Positions 8,448 through 16,665 of a DNA stretch of 33,564 nucleotides are shown here, one piece after another. The position numbers and the translations under genes were made by a program. Positions within the stretch are counted from its first letter, which is position 1, and each line of letters begins with the position of its first letter. The notes beneath the pieces were generated by a model. That model was not told the DNA's origin, did not search any database, and saw only the letters and a list, made by a program, of their open reading frames with translations. Source of the DNA: Burkholderiales bacterium (GTDB taxonomy: Bacteria > Pseudomonadota > Gammaproteobacteria > Burkholderiales > JACMKV01). The stretch is taken from the NCBI GenBank assembly GCA_013695435.1, contig JACDAM010000011.1:1-33564 (forward strand). Direction: 5' to 3'.

Positions 8448-9545
8448 ATGAATGTTTCGACTGTTTCAGATTCCCAGATTAAAAGCGCGCTGCAGGAAAT
8501 CAGCGATCCGAATACCGGGCGCGACCTGATGGCGGGGAAAATCGCGCGCAATATCAAAATCGAAGGCGATGACATCGCGCTCGACCTCGTTTTCGGCTAC
8601 CCGGCGAAAAACGTGATGGACGGCCTGCGCAAACAGGTCATCAGCCGGCTTAAAAAAATCCCGGGCGCCGGCAACGTCAGCGTCAATGCCGGCGTCAAGA
8701 TTGTTTCGCACAGCGTGCAGCGCGGCGTCAAGCTGATACCGAACGTCAAGAACATCATCGCGGTGGCGTCGGGCAAGGGCGGCGTCGGCAAGTCGACTAC
8801 GGCAGTCAATCTGGCGCTGGCGCTGGCGGCCGAAGGCGCTTCAGTCGGCGTGCTCGACGCCGATATTTACGGGCCTTCGCAACCGACCATGCTTGGCATT
8901 CAGGGCCGTCCCGAGTCGCATGACGGAAAAACTCTGGAGCCGATGGAAGGCCATGGCATACAGGCGATGTCGATCGGTTTTCTGATCGACATCGAAACGC
9001 CGATGGTCTGGCGCGGGCCGATGGTCACCCAGGCGCTCGAACAATTGCTGACCGAAACACGCTGGCGCGAAATCGATTATCTGGTCATCGACCTGCCCCC
9101 CGGCACCGGCGATATCCAGCTGACGCTCGCGCAAAAAGTGCCGGTCACGGGTGCGGTCATCGTCACCACGCCGCAGGACATAGCACTCCTCGATGCGCGC
9201 AAAGGGCTCAAGATGTTCGAGAAGGTCAGTATCCCGATCCTCGGCATCGTCGAAAACATGAGCACCCACATTTGCTCGAACTGCGGCCACGAGGAGCATA
9301 TTTTCGGTGCCGGCGGCGCGCAACACATGGCGACGGATTACAAGGTCGATTTGCTGGGTTCGCTGCCGCTCGATATCGTCATCCGCGAAAACGGGGATTC
9401 GGGGATGCCGACGGTCGTCGCCGATCCCGATGGAAAGATCAGTCACATCTATCGCGCCATCGCGCGCAGGATCGCCCTGAAAATCGCCGATCAGGCGCAG
9501 GACAGAACCGCGCTGTTCCCGAAGATCGTCATTCAGAATACGTAA
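8448..9545 (+). CDS. apbC: Iron-sulfur cluster carrier ATPase, Mrp/NBP35 family
   Basis: The 365-residue protein is a P-loop ATPase that carries and delivers Fe-S clusters to apoproteins in the cytoplasm. ATG 8448 is preceded by GGAAG; earlier in-frame ATGs have weaker context. Residues 1-95 form the MIP18/DUF59 domain. The P-loop [12 protein letters not shown] has its GKGGVGKST at 109-117, the deviant Walker A with the signature lysine. [14 protein letters not shown] (138-150) and DLPPGTGD (215-222) are the switch regions. Cys276 and Cys279 (HICSNCGHE) are the CxxC pair that binds the bridging cluster between two subunits. In many proteobacteria mrp stands back-to-back with metG, as here. 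Confidence 0.95.
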   Translation: MNVSTVSDSQIKSALQEISDPNTGRDLMAGKIARNIKIEGDDIALDLVFGYPAKNVMDGLRKQVISRLKKIPGAGNVSVNAGVKIVSHSVQRGVKLIPNVKNIIAVASGKGGVGKSTTAVNLALALAAEGASVGVLDADIYGPSQPTMLGIQGRPESHDGKTLEPMEGHGIQAMSIGFLIDIETPMVWRGPMVTQALEQLLTETRWREIDYLVIDLPPGTGDIQLTLAQKVPVTGAVIVTTPQDIALLDARKGLKMFEKVSIPILGIVENMSTHICSNCGHEEHIFGAGGAQHMATDYKVDLLGSLPLDIVIRENGDSGMPTVVADPDGKISHIYRAIARRIALKIADQAQDRTALFPKIVIQNT

Positions 9546-9582
9546 GAAACCCTGTTATCAACTTGTCAATCCCGTTCCCGCT

Positions 9583-9692
9583 GTCATTCCCGCGCACGCG
9601 GGAATCCAGAGTTGTGTAACTCCGGATGATCAAAACCCCTGGATTTCCGCTGCAGCCTGCCCTCGAATGATTTAATCGGGGGCGGGAATGAC
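9583..9692. repeat. 110-bp element bounded by inverted GTCATTCCCGC
   Basis: GTCATTCCCGC at 9583-9593 recurs inverted as GCGGGAATGAC at 9682-9692. The left end is itself a perfect hairpin (ATTCCCGCG-CA-CGCGGGAAT, 9586-9605) followed by a CCAGAG-type tail. This fits the dispersed REP/MITE-like repeats with the GTCATTCCCGC end that are common between genes of proteobacteria. It fills most of the space between apbC and dcd. A related degenerate unit lies at 11953-12011. Non-autonomous mobility is inference. Confidence 0.6.
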
Positions 9693-9770
9693 GGCGAGGG
9701 GTTTGTCCGCTACCGTTGGTGCCAACAACAGCTTCCGTACAACGTTTCTGAGCTTCCCAAAAGGGTATTT

Positions 9771-10343
9771 ATGAGCGTCAAATCCGATAAATGGATACGC
9801 CGCATGGTTCAGGAATGCGGCATGATCGAACCGTTCGAGCCGGATCAGATCAAGGAAGTCGGCGGTCGGCGGGTGGTTTCTTACGGCACATCGAGCTACG
9901 GTTACGATATTCGCTGCTCGGAAGAATTCAAGTTGTTCACCAATTTGAACAGCACGATCGTCGACCCAAAAAAATTCGATCCGCAATCGTTCGTCGATGT
10001 GCATGGCGAATTCTGCATTATCCCGCCGAATTCTTTCGCGCTGGCCCGCACCGTCGAGTATTTCCGGATTCCGCGCAATGTGCTGACCATCTGCCTCGGC
10101 AAATCGACCTACGCGCGTTGCGGCATCATCGTCAACGTGACGCCGCTCGAACCGGAATGGGAGGGATACGTCACGCTGGAATTTTCCAACACGACGCCGC
10201 TGCCCGCCAAGATTTACGCAAACGAGGGCGTCGCCCAGGTGATCTTCATCGAATGCCAGCCCGATGATGTTTGCGAGACGTCTTATCGCGACCGCGGCGG
10301 CAAGTATCAGGGGCAGAAAGGCGTGACGTTGCCAAAAATCTAG
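9771..10343 (+). CDS. dcd: dCTP deaminase
   Basis: The enzyme deaminates dCTP to dUTP, the main source of dUMP for thymidylate synthesis in many proteobacteria. It is a 190-residue trimer-forming member of the dUTPase fold family. ATG 9771 follows AAGGG. The catalytic segment [18 protein letters not shown] holds Ser112 and Arg116, and VTLEFSN holds the catalytic Glu137. [14 protein letters not shown] (37-50) is the conserved N-terminal signature. Length and motifs are standard for the monofunctional deaminase. No Dut-type bifunctional features are seen. Confidence 0.96.
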   Translation: MSVKSDKWIRRMVQECGMIEPFEPDQIKEVGGRRVVSYGTSSYGYDIRCSEEFKLFTNLNSTIVDPKKFDPQSFVDVHGEFCIIPPNSFALARTVEYFRIPRNVLTICLGKSTYARCGIIVNVTPLEPEWEGYVTLEFSNTTPLPAKIYANEGVAQVIFIECQPDDVCETSYRDRGGKYQGQKGVTLPKI

Positions 10344-10549
10344 GCCTCGTTTCCGTCCCGCCGTCGTTCCGGTGCGGGTAAACTCCGTGCCTCGAAAAAC
10401 AGCCTTTCCTTGGATCGCCTGAACAACTCCTTTTGTTTTTTCGCTCGCCCGTCACGATTGGTTCCGATGCGCCGCGAACTCATTCGCGCACGTCTGTCTA
10501 ATCGCGTTTCAGCTTTTCTTTCAATCGTTTTTCCAGCGGCAAATATCGC
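10344..10549. other. Intergenic, nothing recognised
   Basis: No coding potential, repeat or clear terminator was seen between dcd and the decarboxylase promoter. The stretch has scattered T-rich runs (around 10430-10440 and 10510-10530) without a convincing stem. Confidence 0.5.
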
Positions 10550-10577
10550 TTGATTCCGGGGGCGTGCAGCCTATAAT
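10550..10577 (+). promoter_or_regulatory. Strong sigma-70 promoter of the ornithine decarboxylase leader
   Basis: TTGATT (10550-10555), a 16-bp spacer and a perfect TATAAT (10572-10577) predict a transcript start near 10584, exactly where the leader hairpin begins. It is the best promoter match in the window. Confidence 0.75.
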
Positions 10578-10583
10578 TCGCTC

Positions 10584-10607
10584 CTCGGACGTCCTCCGGC
10601 GTCCGAG
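10584..10607 (+). promoter_or_regulatory. Leader hairpin with anti-Shine-Dalgarno loop
   Basis: CTCGGACG (10584-10591) pairs perfectly with CGTCCGAG (10600-10607) around an 8-nt loop, TCCTCCGG. The loop contains CCTCC, complementary to GGAGG in both downstream ribosome sites: AGGAGG at 10613-10618 for the leader peptide and at 10702-10707 for the decarboxylase. The two sites lie in the identical octamer CAGGAGGC. The hairpin stands at the predicted 5' end, so it may also protect the transcript. Control of translation is inference. Confidence 0.55.
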
Positions 10608-10622
10608 CCAACAGGAGGCATC

Positions 10623-10691
10623 ATGGCCAGTAGAAAGATCTATGAGATGTTCAGCACCGATTTGGTTAACGTCCACATTCCCGTTACGTAG
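10623..10691 (+). CDS. 22-codon upstream ORF (putative leader peptide)
   Basis: ATG 10623 lies 4 nt after a full AGGAGG site, and the frame ends at TAG 10689-10691, 21 nt before the decarboxylase start. The peptide begins MASRKIYEMF and ends NVHIPVT, with its only proline three codons from the stop. Three features suggest it is translated: a consensus ribosome site, a position inside the transcript predicted from the strong promoter, and the same CAGGAGGC octamer as the structural gene. Ornithine-sensing leader peptides are known ahead of speF in enterobacteria, but this peptide is not related to those in any way I can see. A regulatory role is inference; a small functional protein is the alternative. 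Confidence 0.6.
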   Translation: MASRKIYEMFSTDLVNVHIPVT

Positions 10692-10712
10692 TGCCTTTTT
10701 CAGGAGGCTGAG

Positions 10713-11885
10713 ATGCAGATGCGCAATGCTGTTTACAAAGAAATCGAAACCGAAGAGCTGTTCGACACCCACCCCGAAATCAGCCTGGACTTCAGTCACG
10801 TCCGGCGCGCCGTCGAAGCAGGCTATAGCAGACCGTTCCTGCTGGTCGACACCGAAATCGTCCGTAGCAAGACCCGCCGCTTCAAGGATGCGATGCCGCG
10901 CGTTCACCCGCATTACGCGGTCAAGGCGAATCCGCACCCGCAAGTCCTGCGCGCGCTGATCGAAGAAGGCGCCGGTTTTGAAATCGCGTCGATCGCCGAA
11001 CTCGATCTGCTGCTCGGTCTCGGCGTTCCGGCCGCTGAAATCTATTACAGCAATCCGATGAAGTCGCGCGAATACGTCGAGTACGCCGCGCGTCACGGCG
11101 TCGAATGGTACGTGCTGGACAGTGTCGAAGAATTGCGCAAGATTCACAGCGTCAAGCCCGACGCCAAACTTTATCTGCGCATTGATACGCCGAACATCGG
11201 CAGCGATTGGCCGCTGTCGGGCAAATTCGGCGCGCATCCCGAAGAAGTCACCGACATTATCGCGACGGCCGCCGCCCTCGGCGCCGATCTGGCGGGCGTG
11301 ACGTTCCACGTCGGGTCGCAATGCCGTAATCCGGACAACTGGCGCGTCGGTATCGAAAGCGCCAAACGAGTGTTTGCGCAAATGCGCCTCGCCGGCCTCA
11401 AGCCGCGCCTGTTGAACATCGGCGGTGGCTACCCGGTGCGCCACGTCAAGCCGATTCCGTCGATCGAGGCGATTGCCGATGTCGTGAACGAGGCGATCCG
11501 CGATCTACCGCCGGAAATGCGCGTCATGGCCGAGCCGGGCCGTTATCTGGTATCGGATGCCGCTTATTTCGTATGCCGCGTCGTCGGCACCGCGACGCGC
11601 GCCGGCAAGCGCTGGATGTACTGGGATGCCGGTGTGTTCGGCGGCATCATCGAAACCCAGGAAGGCCTGATTTATGAAATCCGCACCGACCGCAACGGCC
11701 GCGAGATTCCGTGGGTGGTGGCAGGGCCGACTTGTGATTCGATGGACGTGCTGATGCGCGATCAGATGCTGCCGGAAGATGTGCAGGAAAACGATTTCAT
11801 CTATATCCCGAACGCAGGCGCCTACACAAGTTCGTACGCGAGCAACTTCAATGGCTTCCCGTTACCGGAAGTCCGCGTGTTTTGA
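10713..11885 (+). CDS. Ornithine (or lysine/ornithine) decarboxylase, alanine-racemase fold
   Basis: The protein is a PLP enzyme of fold type III that makes putrescine from ornithine; some relatives also make cadaverine from lysine. It has 390 residues. ATG 10713 lies 5 nt after AGGAGG. The N-terminal barrel begins with PFLLVDTEIV, and Lys71 in HYAVKANPHP is the PLP lysine. FHVGSQC (198-204) and NIGGGYP (235-241) bind the cofactor phosphate. Glu274 in AEPGRYLV contacts the pyridine nitrogen. Cys341-Asp342 in GPTCDSMD are the catalytic pair from the partner subunit, as in eukaryote-type ODC, and they rule out diaminopimelate decarboxylase as the likeliest call. It is preceded by a leader ORF and hairpin and followed by a strong terminator, so it appears to be a single-gene unit. 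Confidence 0.88.
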   Translation: MQMRNAVYKEIETEELFDTHPEISLDFSHVRRAVEAGYSRPFLLVDTEIVRSKTRRFKDAMPRVHPHYAVKANPHPQVLRALIEEGAGFEIASIAELDLLLGLGVPAAEIYYSNPMKSREYVEYAARHGVEWYVLDSVEELRKIHSVKPDAKLYLRIDTPNIGSDWPLSGKFGAHPEEVTDIIATAAALGADLAGVTFHVGSQCRNPDNWRVGIESAKRVFAQMRLAGLKPRLLNIGGGYPVRHVKPIPSIEAIADVVNEAIRDLPPEMRVMAEPGRYLVSDAAYFVCRVVGTATRAGKRWMYWDAGVFGGIIETQEGLIYEIRTDRNGREIPWVVAGPTCDSMDVLMRDQMLPEDVQENDFIYIPNAGAYTSSYASNFNGFPLPEVRVF

Positions 11886-11904
11886 GTTGGCGACCGTCGT
11901 AAAA

Positions 11905-11935
11905 AGCCGGCTGGTTTTGTCCAGCCGGCTCCTTT
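11905..11935 (+). terminator. Rho-independent terminator of the ornithine decarboxylase unit
   Basis: AGCCGGCTGG (11905-11914) pairs perfectly with CCAGCCGGCT (11921-11930) around TTTTGT. An A-run precedes the stem, and the T-rich CCTTTATTTGTTT follows it. Confidence 0.88.
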
Positions 11936-11952
11936 ATTTGTTTACCGCGATC

Positions 11953-12011
11953 GTCATTTCTGCGGAAGCGGGAATCTCGCATTCGATAAGCAGATTCCAG
12001 CTTCGCTGGAA
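11953..12011. repeat. Degenerate copy of the GTCATTCCCGC-type repeat
   Basis: GTCATTTCTGCGG and AGCGGGAATC (11953-11976) resemble the left end of the element at 9583. A perfect small hairpin TTCCAGC-TTC-GCTGGAA (11995-12011) follows. It lies between the terminator and the convergent sulfurtransferase gene. Confidence 0.45.
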
Positions 12012-12057
12012 ATAACATCCTTGGCCGAAAAACCTTGAAGGCGCCGCTCGATTACGC

Positions 12058-13272
12058 TTATCCGGTGGCTATCGGCCGCCGCGTATCCGAGCACCACTCG
12101 CTCCACGAGCCTGGATAAAGCCGTGAGCCGCTCAAGCCGGCGATTTCCATGGCGAGCAGGTTATGGCAGGCGGTCACACCCGAGCCGCACTGGTGCACGA
12201 TCTGGCCCGGCGAGCCCGAACCGAGCATCTCCTGGAATTCCCGCCTGAGGACGTCCGCCGGCTTGAAGCGTCCCTGCTGGTCCAGATTGTTCTTGTAGGA
12301 GCGATTGAGAGCGCCGGGGATATGGCCGCCGATCGGATCCAGGGTTTCGTTCTCGCCGGCGAAGCGATCCGCCGCGCGCGCATCGAGCAGGCGCATGGAC
12401 GCTTGCTGCAGATGGCTATGGACGAAATTGACGTCGACGGCGCCGCTTGCGGCCGATGCGTAAAACTCGCGCGGCGTCAGTTCCGGTGGTTCGGTCGTGG
12501 CCGGATATCCGGCCATCGCCCAAGCTTGCCAGCCGCCGTCGAGCACGGCGACCTTGTCGTGGCCGAGCCAGCGCAGCAGCCACCACAAACGCGCGGCGAA
12601 TATTCCGCCCGACGCGTCGTATGCAACAACCTGCGAGTCGTTCGCCACGCCCTGACTGCCGAGCCACGCCGCCATATCCTTCGGATGAGGAAGCGGATGA
12701 CGCCCATTCCTGCCGTTTTTCACACCCGCCAGATTCCGGTCGAGGTGAGCAAAACGCGCCCCCGGAATATGGCTTTCGCCATAGCTGCTTTCGCCGGCAT
12801 CGAAATCGGCCAGATCGTGACGACAATCGAAAATAATCCAGTTGGGATCGGAAAGATGCGTGATGAGTTGTGACGCGGCGATCAGCGTCGAATAAGAACT
12901 TTCCACGGTTTGCATCGTCTCGACGGCTTGCCCGGTCAGCCATTCCAGTGCCTGCGCGTCTTCGTCGAACACGCGCAAATCGGCGTGAATGAACAGGCGC
13001 GACAGCCATGCCGTCCAGATCATCCATTGCTCGTCGGTAACGATCGCGATCTTGCCGAAATCGTCGGCATGGCTGCGGCTGAAACGGATCTCCTCCCAGG
13101 CGACGTCGAGCGTGTAGCCGAGCATATCGCGCAAATCCATCAGCACGTCGACCTTGCCTGCTTCCGGCAACACCGCAAGCATTTCGCGTTCGAACTCGCG
13201 GTAATCGTCAAGCGTGAATTCGCCCATGACGGCGACCGAAACCAGTTTGTCTTTGCGTGAAATTGCAATCAT
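12058..13272 (-). CDS. SpoIIAA/STAS-like domain fused to a tandem-rhodanese sulfurtransferase
   Basis: The 404-residue protein joins two units. Residues 1-115 look like the SpoIIAA-like/STAS-type domain (IAISRKDKLVSVAVMGEFTL, DVLMDLRDMLGY, then a WMIWTAW helix). Residues 128-402 form two rhodanese domains of the SseA/thiosulfate-3-mercaptopyruvate sulfurtransferase type. The first is inactive, with YDASGG where an active loop would be, which is normal for the family. The second has the active loop QCGSGVTACH with Cys362. The CGSGVT loop points to 3-mercaptopyruvate rather than thiosulfate (CRKGVT type) as donor. SseA proteins are usually about 280 residues, so the N-terminal domain is an addition. 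It lies 16 bp downstream of the EamA gene. The ATG at 13272 has no clear ribosome site, which fits coupling. Confidence 0.85.
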   Translation of the reverse strand: MIAISRKDKLVSVAVMGEFTLDDYREFEREMLAVLPEAGKVDVLMDLRDMLGYTLDVAWEEIRFSRSHADDFGKIAIVTDEQWMIWTAWLSRLFIHADLRVFDEDAQALEWLTGQAVETMQTVESSYSTLIAASQLITHLSDPNWIIFDCRHDLADFDAGESSYGESHIPGARFAHLDRNLAGVKNGRNGRHPLPHPKDMAAWLGSQGVANDSQVVAYDASGGIFAARLWWLLRWLGHDKVAVLDGGWQAWAMAGYPATTEPPELTPREFYASAASGAVDVNFVHSHLQQASMRLLDARAADRFAGENETLDPIGGHIPGALNRSYKNNLDQQGRFKPADVLRREFQEMLGSGSPGQIVHQCGSGVTACHNLLAMEIAGLSGSRLYPGSWSEWCSDTRRPIATG

Positions 13273-13288
13273 AGAAAATTCGTCGAAA

Positions 13289-14143
13289 TCAATCGGTGGC
13301 AGCCGGCGCGCGTGGTGCTATCTTTACCGCGACGATGCCGCTCAGAACAATCAGTATAGCGCCGGCCAGACCGAGCGGCGGCAGCATCTCTTGCCAAAGC
13401 ACGATGCCAAATACTGTCGCGAACAGGACCGTGCTGTAGGCGAGCGCGCCGACAACCAGCGTGTTGCCGGTCCGGTAAGCGCGCGTCATTGCGAGTTGCG
13501 CGATAGTCGCGCTGCTGCCAAGACCGAGCAGCAGCAACAGGTCGCCCTGATCGACCGCGTGAAATTCATGGACGAGCATCCAGATGCCGGCGCCGACCGT
13601 CGAGATCAGCGTGAAATAGAAAACGATGCGCCATTCCGGTTCGCCCAGTTCACCCAGCTGACGGACGTTAAGATAAGCGATGCCGGCGAGAAAGCCCGAG
13701 GCAAGACCGACCAACCCGCCGGTCAGCAGTTCGCGATCGATTGCCGGGCGCAATAGCAGGCCGACGCCCACAAAGCCGACGATGACGGCAACAATCAGCG
13801 GCCACTGTGGGCGCTCGCGCATGATGACAATCGTAAACAGCGCAAGGAAAAGTGGCGAGGTGTAGTTCAGCGTCACGGCGCTCGCGAGCGGCAGCAGGCT
13901 GATCGCGTAAAAGTACAACATCAACGAAAAGAACCCGGACAAGCCGCGCAGCACGTGCATTTTCCGGTGGGGCGTCGCGGCCGGCAGACCACGCGCCCGC
14001 ATCAGGCCGACCATCAGTATCAGGCTGATGAACGAGCGGTAGAACACGAGTTCGGCGCTGGAAAAATGCGCCGAGCCGAGCTTGACGAACACGCCCATGA
14101 CAGCGAACAGCAGCCCGGCGACCAGCATCCACAATGCGCCCAT
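13289..14143 (-). CDS. EamA/DMT-family membrane transporter
   Basis: The protein is an inner-membrane carrier of the drug/metabolite transporter superfamily, probably an exporter of amino acids or other small metabolites. About ten hydrophobic helices fill the protein in two EamA repeats, roughly residues 1-130 and 140-275. Typical signatures are a first helix GALWMLVAGLLFAVMGVFVK, FYRS at the start of helix two, and ALAYSTVLFATVFGIVLWQE before the last helices. ATG 14143 gives 284 residues. The frame extends to a TTG at 14194, and neither start has a good ribosome site. It lies between the Rieske oxygenase gene (68 bp upstream) and the sulfurtransferase gene (16 bp downstream) in an apparent operon. 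The substrate is unknown. Confidence 0.88.
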   Translation of the reverse strand: MGALWMLVAGLLFAVMGVFVKLGSAHFSSAELVFYRSFISLILMVGLMRARGLPAATPHRKMHVLRGLSGFFSLMLYFYAISLLPLASAVTLNYTSPLFLALFTIVIMRERPQWPLIVAVIVGFVGVGLLLRPAIDRELLTGGLVGLASGFLAGIAYLNVRQLGELGEPEWRIVFYFTLISTVGAGIWMLVHEFHAVDQGDLLLLLGLGSSATIAQLAMTRAYRTGNTLVVGALAYSTVLFATVFGIVLWQEMLPPLGLAGAILIVLSGIVAVKIAPRAPAATD

Positions 14144-14211
14144 CGACAGATGAAGGGAGGTGAAAAAAGGGCGAGCGCTTCGACCCGCCTTCAAATAGCG
14201 GCGGAAACCGG

Positions 14212-15324
14212 TTAAACGGAGTCGAGGTGCTGTCCGAGCTCGCGTTGCAGGAATTCGTGAAAATGCTGTAAGCCATCTTCCATCGGCGACTGGTACGGCC
14301 CGGCTTCCGAGCGGCCCTGCTCATACAGCGCGCGCCTGCCCTCGGTCATGAGCTGGCAGATTTCGTCGTCCTCGCGCGCGGTTTCGTCATAAGCGACGCG
14401 TTCGGCTTCGACATAATCGCGCTCGAATAGCGCGATCTCTTCCGGGAAATAGAATTCGACGATATTCGTACAAGCTTCCGCGCCACGAGGTATCAGCGTG
14501 CTGATGACCAGCACGTGCGGATACCATTCGATCATGACGTTCGGATAATAGATCATCCAGACGGCCCCGTACTTCGGCATTGCGCCGTCGCCGTAGCGCA
14601 GCACCTGCTCATGCCATTTGCCGTAATTCTGCGTGCCCGGCCTGGCCAGATTCTGCTTGATGCCCACCGTCTGCACGCTGAAACGGTCGCCGAACTGCCA
14701 GTTGAGTTCATCGCAATCGACAAAGCCGCCGAGCCCCGGGTGATAGGGGATGACGTGATAATCCTCGAGATAAACTTCGACGAAGGTTTTCCAGTTGAAC
14801 GGGTATTCGTCGATCTCGACGCGATCGAAGCGATAGCCGTTGAAATCGATTTCGCCCATCACCCCGACTTGGGCGAGATCGCGCGCAACGTCGCGCTCGC
14901 CTTCGAACAGCAGTCCGTTCCAGCGCGCGAGCCTGGTCTTGCCCAGATCGAGGCACGGGTTGGCCGGAAAATGCGGTGCACCGAGCAGTTTGCCCTCGAT
15001 ATCGTAAGTCCAGCGGTGCAGCGGGCAGACGATGTTTCCGGCATTGCCGTGCCCCTTGCGCAAGATCGACTGGCGGTGGCGGCAGACGTTGCTCATCAAT
15101 TCGATGCCGTTGTCATTACGGACCAGCGCTTTCGCGTGCCCCATCCATTCCAGCGTGTGATAGTCGCCGATCTCCGGCGTCATCAGCTCATGGCCGACAT
15201 AGCGCGGCCCGCGCGCAAACAGCAGGCGCGCCTCGGCCGCGGCCACGGTCCGGTCGAAATACCATGCGACCGGTGTGTGGGTCTTCGCCGCAGCCAGCGC
15301 CGCGCATTCGACAAAATGGGTCAT
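14212..15324 (-). CDS. Rieske non-heme iron oxygenase, alpha subunit
   Basis: The 370-residue protein looks like the oxygenase component of a ring-hydroxylating or N-demethylating dioxygenase. ATG 15324 has GGAGG 5 nt upstream and is preferred over the in-frame ATG five codons earlier. The Rieske 2Fe-2S ligands are Cys81-x-His83 and Cys100-x2-His103 (VCRHRQS, then VCPLHRW). The mononuclear iron site is probably in VYLEDYHVIPYHPGL, with His190 and His195; its acidic third ligand lies further on and was not assigned. No reductase, ferredoxin or beta subunit is nearby, so the electron donor must be elsewhere. The substrate is unknown. It heads an apparent operon with the EamA transporter and the sulfurtransferase fusion. 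Confidence 0.87.
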   Translation of the reverse strand: MTHFVECAALAAAKTHTPVAWYFDRTVAAAEARLLFARGPRYVGHELMTPEIGDYHTLEWMGHAKALVRNDNGIELMSNVCRHRQSILRKGHGNAGNIVCPLHRWTYDIEGKLLGAPHFPANPCLDLGKTRLARWNGLLFEGERDVARDLAQVGVMGEIDFNGYRFDRVEIDEYPFNWKTFVEVYLEDYHVIPYHPGLGGFVDCDELNWQFGDRFSVQTVGIKQNLARPGTQNYGKWHEQVLRYGDGAMPKYGAVWMIYYPNVMIEWYPHVLVISTLIPRGAEACTNIVEFYFPEEIALFERDYVEAERVAYDETAREDDEICQLMTEGRRALYEQGRSEAGPYQSPMEDGLQHFHEFLQRELGQHLDSV

Positions 15325-15476
15325 CAGACCTCCAGTCAAAAACGGAAATCAGGCTTGACAGGACTCGCTCGGGGTTGAATCAGACCGGGTATTTTTTCGG
15401 AAATTCCCGCACTGCGCAACAAGAACTTCGATCAAGCCGCGCATGCAGCCGCGTCAGAATTCGCGGGCGTTCGCCG

Positions 15477-15506
15477 TTGACCGCAAAGCGGCGATTGCGC
15501 TATGGT
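15477..15506 (+). promoter_or_regulatory. Candidate promoter of the xseB-ispA-dxs operon
   Basis: TTGACC (15477-15482), an 18-bp spacer and TATGGT (15501-15506) lie 40 bp upstream of the xseB start. Confidence 0.5.
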
Positions 15507-15545
15507 ACGCCTTCCTGAAAGCGGCCTTTTCCTCCATTGGCCCGA

Positions 15546-15782
15546 ATGAGCAAACCCCCAGACAAAACCCAGACCTTCGAGACGGCGCTGGCCGAACTCG
15601 AAGCGATAGTCGCGAGCATGGAGGCCGGGCAATTGCCGCTCGAGCAATCGTTCGCTGCCTATAAACGCGGCGCCGAGCTTTTGCAGTATTGTCAGGGCGC
15701 GTTGCAGCAAGTGCAGCAGCAAGTGAAGGTGCTGGAGGCCGACACCCTCAAAGACTTGTCGGGTGTCCATCATCCACAATGA
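15546..15782 (+). CDS. xseB: Exodeoxyribonuclease VII small subunit
   Basis: The 78-residue protein is the small helical subunit that pairs with XseA to degrade single-stranded DNA from either end. The family pattern is clear: FETALAELEAIVASMEAGQLPLE, then SFAAYKRGAELLQYCQGALQQVQQQVKVL. ATG 15546 is chosen over the in-frame ATG 9 bp upstream because homologues begin close to MSKP. It overlaps ispA by 20 nt, which implies translational coupling. xseB-ispA-dxs is a common proteobacterial operon. The large subunit gene xseA is not in the window. Confidence 0.95.
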   Translation: MSKPPDKTQTFETALAELEAIVASMEAGQLPLEQSFAAYKRGAELLQYCQGALQQVQQQVKVLEADTLKDLSGVHHPQ

Positions 15783-16665
15783 TTTTCAGCGGTGGACGGC
15801 GGACAAGCAGCAACGCATCGAAATGCTGCTCGATTCGCTGCTGCCGCCCGTCGAAATCGCACCGCAGCGCCTGCACCGGGCGATGCGCTATGCTGTGCTT
15901 GGCGGTGGCAAGCGCATCCGGCCGCTGCTCGCTTTCGCCGCCGGTGAGCTTGCAGAGGCCGACGTGGAACGCGTCGCAATTGCCGCGGCGGCGACCGAGC
16001 TCATCCATGCCTATTCGCTGGTGCACGACGATTTGCCGTGCATGGACGATGATGTTTTGCGTCGAGGCAAGCCAAGCTGTCACGTAGAATACGACGAGGC
16101 GACGGCGCTATTGTGCGGCGACGCGTTGCAAAGCCTGGCCTTCCAGTTGATCGCCGACTACCGGCTCGCGGATGAGCCTGCCGCGCAACTCGAAATGGTC
16201 AAGCTGATGGCAGTCGCAACCGGATCGCGCGGCATGGCCGGCGGCCAGGCAATCGATCTCGACAGCGTGGGCAAAAACCTGTCGCTACCCGAAGTCGAGG
16301 CGATGCACATTCACAAAACCGGCGCGCTGATTCGTGTCGCCACCTTGTTCGGCGCGCGTTGCGGCAACAGCCTTGACGATGACGGGTTCGCCCGGCTCGA
16401 TCGCTATGCGCAGTGCATGGGCCTCGCATTCCAGGTCGTCGATGATCTGCTCGATGCCGAATCGACGACCGCAACCCTGGGCAAGACCGCCGGCAAGGAT
16501 GCCGACAACAACAAGCCGACCTACGTCAGCTTGCTCGGGCTTTCGGCCACGCGCGATTTGGCCGAGAGCTTACGCTGCAACGCGTTCGAAGCCGTGCGCG
16601 GCTTTGGCGCAGAAGCCGTAAGGTTGCGCGAAATCGCCGACTATATTGTGCTACGTAAATTTTGA
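15763..16665 (+). CDS. ispA: Farnesyl diphosphate synthase (geranyltranstransferase)
   Basis: The enzyme condenses IPP with DMAPP and then GPP to give farnesyl diphosphate, the precursor of undecaprenyl phosphate and ubiquinone side chains. The start is GTG 15763 ([10 protein letters not shown] follows), inside xseB, giving 300 residues. [10 protein letters not shown] (45-54) binds IPP. The first aspartate-rich motif is DDLPCMDDD (89-97), and the second is VVDDLLD near 226-232. KTGALIRVA carries the lysine that binds the allylic diphosphate. The stop TGA shares one base with the ATG of dxs, continuing the coupled operon. Confidence 0.96.
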   Translation: MSIIHNDFQRWTADKQQRIEMLLDSLLPPVEIAPQRLHRAMRYAVLGGGKRIRPLLAFAAGELAEADVERVAIAAAATELIHAYSLVHDDLPCMDDDVLRRGKPSCHVEYDEATALLCGDALQSLAFQLIADYRLADEPAAQLEMVKLMAVATGSRGMAGGQAIDLDSVGKNLSLPEVEAMHIHKTGALIRVATLFGARCGNSLDDDGFARLDRYAQCMGLAFQVVDDLLDAESTTATLGKTAGKDADNNKPTYVSLLGLSATRDLAESLRCNAFEAVRGFGAEAVRLREIADYIVLRKF

